Source: Actinokineospora sp. NBRC 105648 (lineage in GTDB: Bacteria; Actinomycetota; Actinomycetes; Mycobacteriales; Pseudonocardiaceae). Taken from it: 64,000 nt of DNA. The stretch is from NCBI RefSeq assembly GCF_030269645.1, contig NZ_BSTR01000011.1:62001-126000 (forward strand), read 5' to 3'. Numbering within the stretch: the stretch's first letter is position 1; every line of letters begins with the position of its first letter. The position numbers and the translations under genes are program-made. Below, in pieces: positions 59,399 to 64,000 of this stretch. Below the pieces are notes generated by a model, which ran no database searches, was not told where the DNA came from, and worked only from the letters and a program-made list of their open reading frames with translations.

Positions 59399-60571
59399 AT
59401 GTCACCACGCACGTACCTGCTCGCCGCGGGCGCGTTCACCGTGGGCACCAGCGGTTACATCATCTCCGGCGTGCTGCCGCAGGTCAGCCGCGAGCTGCAG
59501 GTCTCGTCGTCGGCGGCGGGCCAGCTGGTGACCGCGTTCGCCATCGCCTACGCGATCGCCTCGCCGCTGCTGGCCGCGGCCACCGGCACCTGGGAGCGCA
59601 AGCGGCTGCTGGTCGTCGCGCTGCTGGTCAGCGCGCTCGGCAACGCCCTGTCCGCGGTCGCGCCCAGCTACGAGCTGCTGCTCGGCGCCCGGGTGCTCAG
59701 CGCGCTGGGGGCCGCGGTGTTCACCCCGGTCGCCACCACGATGGCGACCGTGATCAACCCGCCGGACCACCGCGGCCGGGCGGTGGCCATCGTCTTCGGT
59801 GGGCTCACCTTCGCGCTGATCATCGGGGTGCCCGCGGGCAGCCTGCTGGGTGGGCCGATCGGCTACCAGGGGGTGTTCGCGCTGGTCGCCGGGGTCACCC
59901 TGCTGGCCGCGGCCGCCGCGGCGCTCTGGCTGCCCACGCTCCCCGCCCCGCCGGTGGTCGGGCTGCGGGAGCGGTTCTCCGTCCTGGCCGACCCCCGGGT
60001 GCGGATGGTGCTCGGGATGACCGTGCTGGGCTGCCTGTCCGCGTTCAGCGTCTTCACCTACATCTCGACGCTGCTCGCCAGGACCGCGGACCTGCACGGC
60101 ACGGCCATCTCGGTGCTGCTGCTCGTCTACGGCGTCGGCGGCGCGCTCGGCAACGCGCTCGGCGGCCGGGTGACCGACCGGTACGGCAGCCGCGGCCCGC
60201 TGAAGGTCGTCTGGATCGTCTACGCGGTCGTGCTGGCAACGCTCCCGTTCACCGCGGTGACGTGGCCGACCGCGGCGGTCGCGCTGTTCTTCTGGGGGAT
60301 GCTCACCTGGTCGGTGAACCCGCCGATCCAGAACTGGCTGATCGAGCTGGCGCCGACCACCACCGGGTTGCTGCTCTCGGTCAACGCCTCGGCGATCTAC
60401 CTCGGCGTCGGGCTCTCCGGGGTGGTCGGCGGTGTGGTGATCGACTCGCTGGGCATCCTGGCGCTGCCGCCGATCGCCGCCGCGGTGGCGTCACTGTCCT
60501 TTGTGCTGCTGATCCTCGCGGGCAGGCCCGCGGCGCCCGCCGAACCCGTACTGGCGCGGGCGAACGGGTAG
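59399..60571 (+). CDS. MFS transporter, 12-helix DHA1-like
   Basis: 390 residues; GAGGGGGAAG precedes ATG 59399. Twelve helices, MSPRTYLLAAGAFTVGTSGY start, motif A-like region near LLAAATGTWERKRLLVVALL and LGARVLSALGAAVFTPVATT. The overall similarity is to arabinose/chloramphenicol-type DHA1 exporters (CmlR/AraJ). Divergent from ArsR. Substrate unknown. Confidence 0.93.
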   Translation: MSPRTYLLAAGAFTVGTSGYIISGVLPQVSRELQVSSSAAGQLVTAFAIAYAIASPLLAAATGTWERKRLLVVALLVSALGNALSAVAPSYELLLGARVLSALGAAVFTPVATTMATVINPPDHRGRAVAIVFGGLTFALIIGVPAGSLLGGPIGYQGVFALVAGVTLLAAAAAALWLPTLPAPPVVGLRERFSVLADPRVRMVLGMTVLGCLSAFSVFTYISTLLARTADLHGTAISVLLLVYGVGGALGNALGGRVTDRYGSRGPLKVVWIVYAVVLATLPFTAVTWPTAAVALFFWGMLTWSVNPPIQNWLIELAPTTTGLLLSVNASAIYLGVGLSGVVGGVVIDSLGILALPPIAAAVASLSFVLLILAGRPAAPAEPVLARANG

Positions 60572-60603
60572 GGGTCGGCTGGGGGTTTGACCGGGGACGT
60601 GGA

Positions 60604-60630
60604 GCGGGCGGTGCCGACGGCACCGCCCGC
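60604..60630. terminator. Bidirectional terminator between MFS and CBM48-like genes
   Basis: Perfect 12-bp stem GCGGGCGGTGCC with a GAC loop and TTCGTTG tail, between stops at 60571 and 60651. Confidence 0.75.
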
Positions 60631-60650
60631 TTCGTTGCCACACGGGGGCT

Positions 60651-60932
60651 TCACACCGTGATGCGGGGGTTACCGCTCCCGTCGCGAGTGTCCACCGCCG
60701 GATCGTCGGACCAGCGGCCGCCGTCGGTGAGGTAGCGGAAGGACAGTGTGCTGCCCGCGGGCAGCACCACCGAGGTCGAGCGCTTCCCGTTCGAGCGGCC
60801 GCGCAGCGGGTTGCGGCCCGGTGTCCAGCCGTTGAAGCAGCCGACCACGCTGGTCGGTCCGGGTGGGTCGTCGCGGTCGAGGGTGAAGGTGACCCGGACC
60901 TTGTCGAAGGGCAGGGCCTTGGTGCTGATCAT
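60651..60932 (-). CDS. Stand-alone CBM48/isoamylase-N-like domain protein
   Basis: 93 residues from ATG 60932. KVRVTFTLDRDDPPGPTSVV with GCFNGWTPGRNPL and TLSFRYLTDGGRWSDDP are the hallmarks of the glycogen-binding E-set domain (VxGxFNxW, then F-R-Y-L-x-x-G-x-W). Such single-domain proteins are common in actinomycetes and their role is unclear; the domain binds alpha-glucans in its multidomain relatives. No signal peptide. Confidence 0.85.
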   Translation of the reverse strand: MISTKALPFDKVRVTFTLDRDDPPGPTSVVGCFNGWTPGRNPLRGRSNGKRSTSVVLPAGSTLSFRYLTDGGRWSDDPAVDTRDGSGNPRITV

Positions 60933-61789
60933 CCGGCGCGGTTCCTGTCGGTGCGGGGGCCTGGCCAGGGCAGCGTGCCCGCCGATCCCGGATCGCACCA
61001 GCGCGCTCACCCGGTCGTGTCGGCGAATCGGACAACGGGAGACGAATACCGGTCCGGTCCGGGGTGTCCGGGAGTCGGCTGACCGACAGCTGTGATTGAG
61101 TGGTCAACTGATTGTCGGGATCGGCTCCCAGATATTGGGCCGAACGGCGGCGAATGTGTCCCGAATCTCGGCGGTCGAGGGCTGGGTGTTACCGAGAGTC
61201 CGGTTTTCACACTGTTGCCAGTGTGCTGTTAGTGGATTACCGAGACGTTACTTCGATTTTTCATCTGCACGTGCAAGCTACTATCGGGTAGTCTCCGCGA
61301 GCGAACGCGAATGAACTTCAGGGCGACCGCCTGAGGTGCCCCTTTGTTTGTACCAAAAGGATTGTTTGATGTCTATTGTGGACTCTTGGGAACGTTCACA
61401 CCTTTCGTGATAGGCGTCACAGAAACGCCCCGAACCTTTCATCGTTATGTCGCGAATCTCTTTTGTGAATGCGTCGATTCCTCGTTCAAACATGTTCGGC
61501 GGGATTTCGCCAAGGGCACTATTACGGGGCTATGGCCTTGGTCTATAGGGGGGCGATTGCTCCATTCGGCGGTAGCTGGTCTGCTCCGTCGCCGGTCAGC
61601 ATTGTTTATGTCCGACGATTGAGTCGGGCGATCTGCGGGAACCTGAAGTAGCGTGGGGGTCATCCCCCTCGGCGGCATTCATTCCCGATCGCCGCGCTCA
61701 CCCCCCCACCGCGCCACCGGAACCACCCGTATCGGTGTGCGGTCCCCCGTGTCCCCGTGCCGACCGGCACCCGAATCCAGTGAGGACTC
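60933..61789. other. Gene-free region, AT-rich for this genome, upstream of the NRPS-side genes
   Basis: About 860 bases. 61,200-61,640 has roughly half A+T, far above its surroundings, and its open frames have third positions unlike any real gene here. It contains GCACGTGC at about 61266 and a minimal ORF (13 codons, ATG 61369, with AAAAGGA upstream). Probably the regulatory region of the biosynthetic locus to the right. Confidence 0.55.
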
Positions 61790-63112
61790 ATGGACGTATC
61801 CGCCAGAGCCAGGCTCCGCGACCGGTTCACCGAGCTCGTCGGCCTGCACTCGGTCCCCGGAGCGCAGTTGGCCGTCCACCACGACGACCAGACCTGGTCG
61901 TGGGCCACCGGGGTCGCCCGGCACGGGGCCGGCACCCCGATGACCGCCGCGGCTGGTGTCCCGGCGGGCTCGATCACCAAGGTGGTCACCGCCACCACCG
62001 TCCTGGCGCTGGTCCTCGACGGCGACCTCGACCTCGACGAACCGCTGTGCGAGCAGGTCGGCGGCCTGGGCAGCCTGCCCGACGCCGGTGACATCACCCC
62101 GCGCCACCTGCTCAGCCACACCTCCGGCCTGCCCTCGGACACCGCCGAGGTGACCGCGCCCACGCTGCGCAGGCTGCTGCACGAGTCCGGTCCCGCGCTG
62201 GCCCCGGTGGCCGCGCCCGGTGCCGCGTTCTCCTACTCCAACGTCGGCTACCTGTTGCTGGGCCACGCGATCGAGTCCGTCACCGGTATGCCCTGGGCCG
62301 AGGCGGTCTCGGCGATCGTGCTCGGTCCGCTGGGGATCGACCCGCGCATGGTCGTGGGCCCCGGCAGCTGCCCGGACCTGGTCACCGGCCACACCGTCAA
62401 CCGCGCGCGGGGGACCGTGCGCCCGGTCGGCCAGTCGATCACGCCGGTCGAGGCGCCCGCGGGAGCGCTCGCGGCCAGTGCCGAGCAGCTGGTCCTGCTG
62501 GGCCGCGCGCTGGCAGGCAACGAGGCCAACGACCTGCTGGATCCCGGTTCCCTCAAGGAGATGCGCGGCGCGGTGCCCGACGCCCAGCCCTTCGGCATGG
62601 CCGACGGCTGGGGCCTCGGGCTGGCGGTGTTCGGCGCGGGCGACGAGTCGGTGATCGGCCACGACGGCACCGGCGACGGCACCTCGGCCCACCTGCGGAT
62701 GAACCCCGCCACCGGCACCGTGGTCGCCTTCACCGCCAACGCGGGCTCCGGCTTCGCGGTGTGGCGCGAGCTGGCCGACGAGCTCTCCGGCTTCGGCGTG
62801 CCGATCACCGGGTTCGACCCGATGCCGGAAAAGATCGAACTCGCCCCCGTACCCCAGGGCTGTGCGGGTCGTTATGCCAATGGAGAGACCACTTACGAGG
62901 TTCTCCACACGGGTTCCACCGGGACCCACGAGCTGCGGCTCACGGTCGACGACGAGCCCTTCGCCGACCTGACCCCGTTGCCCAGGCTGCGTTTCGCCAT
63001 GCGTGACTGCGACACCGGCGAGACCGACCAGGTCGGTCGGTTCCTCCCGGGTCGCACCGGTGAGCCCGCCTGGCTGCAGGTCGGCGGCAGGCTCGCCCGC
63101 AAGGTCGGCTGA
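61790..63112 (+). CDS. Serine beta-lactamase/PBP-fold hydrolase, possible stand-alone peptide cyclase (PBP-type thioesterase)
   Basis: 440 residues, ATG 61790 preceded by GAGGA. Class C beta-lactamase/D-aminopeptidase fold with Ser61-x-x-Lys64 (AGSITKVV), Tyr149-x-Asn151 (FSYSNVGYLLLG) and His291 in VIGHDGTGDGTSAHL. There is no signal peptide, so it acts in the cytosol, unlike periplasmic beta-lactamases. A C-terminal lipocalin-like part (CAGRYANGETTYEV onward) follows, and it lies 105 bases before an NRPS gene. Stand-alone penicillin-binding-protein-type thioesterases that release and cyclise NRPS products have this size, location and motif spacing. A D-peptidase or resistance role is the alternative. 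Confidence 0.8.
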   Translation: MDVSARARLRDRFTELVGLHSVPGAQLAVHHDDQTWSWATGVARHGAGTPMTAAAGVPAGSITKVVTATTVLALVLDGDLDLDEPLCEQVGGLGSLPDAGDITPRHLLSHTSGLPSDTAEVTAPTLRRLLHESGPALAPVAAPGAAFSYSNVGYLLLGHAIESVTGMPWAEAVSAIVLGPLGIDPRMVVGPGSCPDLVTGHTVNRARGTVRPVGQSITPVEAPAGALAASAEQLVLLGRALAGNEANDLLDPGSLKEMRGAVPDAQPFGMADGWGLGLAVFGAGDESVIGHDGTGDGTSAHLRMNPATGTVVAFTANAGSGFAVWRELADELSGFGVPITGFDPMPEKIELAPVPQGCAGRYANGETTYEVLHTGSTGTHELRLTVDDEPFADLTPLPRLRFAMRDCDTGETDQVGRFLPGRTGEPAWLQVGGRLARKVG

Positions 63113-63217
63113 CCAGCCGTCCAGCCCGGACCGCTCAGCCCCGAACACCCCGCACCGCCGCCACGCGTGTCCCGCCACGCGTTTCCCGACCATGCCCGCG
63201 AAAGGTTCGGCCACGCC

Positions 63218-64000
63218 ATGTCCGCCCCCCGCCGCACCACCCTGCTGGACCTCTTCGCCGCCCAGGTGCACCGCGATCCCGACGCCCCCGCGCTGCTCGA
63301 CGGTGACCGGGTGGTCGACTACGCCGAGCTCGACGCCTGGTCGGACCGGCTCGCGCACCGGCTGGCCGGGCGCGGCGCGGGCCCGGAAACCCTGGTGGCA
63401 CTGGCTTTGCCCCGTTCGGCGCAGATCGTTGTGGCGCAGTTGGCGGTGCTCAAGGCGGGGGCGGCGTACCTGCCGGTGGACCCGGGCTACCCGGCCGGGC
63501 GGATCAGCGCGATGCTCGACGACGCGCGCCCGCTGCTGGTGCTGACCGATCAGTCTGAAGTGGACAGTGCAGTTGGTGATGGCAATGGGGTACCCCGAGA
63601 ACCCCTACCCCGCCCGCATCCCGAGCAGGCCGCGTATGTGATCTACACCTCCGGCTCGACCGGCAGGCCCAAGGGCGTGGTCGTCGCGCACCGCGGGTTG
63701 GCCACGTTCGCGCTGGCCGAGGTCGAGCGGTTCGACGTCCGCCCGGGCGACCGGGTGCTCCAGTTCTCCTCGCCCAGCTTCGACGCCTCGGTGCTGGAGC
63801 TGTGCATGGCGTTCGCGGGCGGTGCCGCGCTGGTGGTGCCGCCGCCCGGGCCCCTGTTGGGAGAACAACTGCACGAGGTGCTGCGCGCCAACCGCGTGAC
63901 GCACGCGCTCATCCCGCCGGTGGCCCTGGCCACCGTGCCCGACTGCGACCTGCCCGACTTCCGGACGCTGGTCGTCGGCGGCGACGCCTGCCCGGCGGAC
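63218..64000 (+). CDS. Non-ribosomal peptide synthetase, 3' partial (starts with adenylation domain)
   Basis: 261 codons are visible, open to the window end. Start ATG 63218, with AAAGG about twelve bases upstream. The protein begins directly with an adenylation domain: A2 LKAGAAYLPVDPGYP, A3 YVIYTSGSTGRPKGVVV and A4 FSSPSFDASVLEL, then LVVGGDACPAD. No condensation domain precedes it, so this is an initiation or free-standing A module. In the specificity code only the first residues can be read (Asp235, Ala236, Leu239 by the GrsA numbering), too few to name the amino acid. Confidence 0.95.
   Translation, partial: MSAPRRTTLLDLFAAQVHRDPDAPALLDGDRVVDYAELDAWSDRLAHRLAGRGAGPETLVALALPRSAQIVVAQLAVLKAGAAYLPVDPGYPAGRISAMLDDARPLLVLTDQSEVDSAVGDGNGVPREPLPRPHPEQAAYVIYTSGSTGRPKGVVVAHRGLATFALAEVERFDVRPGDRVLQFSSPSFDASVLELCMAFAGGAALVVPPPGPLLGEQLHEVLRANRVTHALIPPVALATVPDCDLPDFRTLVVGGDACPAD

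Noticed and set aside
61281-61493. Minus-strand 70-codon frame in the low-GC island
   Set aside because: No Shine-Dalgarno sequence before the ATG and it overlaps the competing frame; no recognisable motif.
61344-61622. TTG-started 92-codon frame in the low-GC island
   Set aside because: Third-position GC near half against over 90% in real genes here, and no domain. A GAGG is upstream, but support is too weak.

Overview
The window is about 64 kb of very GC-rich DNA whose genes have almost only G or C at third codon positions, frequent GTG starts and ATGA/GTGA/TGATG stop-start overlaps. Together with WhiJ-type XRE/DUF397 regulators, DUF574 methyltransferase, AfsR-like STAND NTPase, DUF1048 proteins, DasR-type operators and many secreted enzymes, this points to a filamentous actinobacterium, most likely Pseudonocardiaceae (Actinokineospora/Saccharothrix/Lentzea type). 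The genus is an inference. It looks like chromosome. The only mobile-element trace is a decayed IS66 transposase.

Layout. 1-3.6 kb: end of an acyl-CoA carboxylase alpha subunit, an acyl-CoA dehydrogenase and a TetR regulator (acyl-CoA catabolism). 3.8-7.0 kb: a lactococcin 972-type bacteriocin locus (ATPase, membrane protein, precursor) in which the precursor appears frameshifted. 7.5-9.8 kb: IS66 remnant, then an XRE/DUF397 pair and a small unknown gene. 9.8-11.2 kb: cytochrome P450. 11.4-14.7 kb: a three-gene operon ending in an AfsR-like STAND NTPase. 14.7-19.4 kb: a tandem double-TetR regulator divergent from fadA-fadB. 19.5-20.6 kb: PadR plus two DUF1048 proteins behind a perfect operator palindrome. 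20.6-22.2 kb: S1-like protein and a membrane pseudokinase. 22.3-29.0 kb: a seven-gene, tightly overlapped purine-to-allantoin operon (OHCU decarboxylase, HIU hydrolase, uricase, three xanthine dehydrogenase subunits, 8-oxoguanine deaminase). 29.1-32.0 kb: DUF574 methyltransferase and a PAS-GGDEF-EAL protein with degenerate catalytic motifs.

32.1-35.5 kb holds few genes and much odd sequence: a perfect 24-bp inverted repeat, three imperfect copies of a ~215-bp G/T-skewed repeat, a small wHTH-like gene, a LacI regulator and two heptamer microsatellites. 35.5-40.5 kb: RsbW-like protein, HNH endonuclease, a GH18 chitinase behind two DasR boxes, and a pair of small proteins, one Cys-rich. 41.1-48.9 kb: a cyclase-like protein, then an operon of a galactose-oxidase-like copper radical oxidase, a membrane-anchored protein and a CopD-CtaG fusion. 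49-54 kb: two secreted subtilases. 54-61 kb: MFS/TetR, Crp, a dynamin-like GTPase, ArsR/MFS and a CBM48-like protein. 61.8-64 kb: a serine beta-lactamase-fold protein and the start of an NRPS, probably the edge of a peptide biosynthetic cluster.

The most unusual signal is a dispersed palindromic element of about 140 bp present three times (40.8, 52.4 and 56.4 kb), always between genes and always accompanied by the same conserved flanking boxes. Second is a short HGG(V/L)H tag shared by the STAND NTPase and the cyclase-like protein 28 kb apart. All calls are from reading the sequence; no database search was run.
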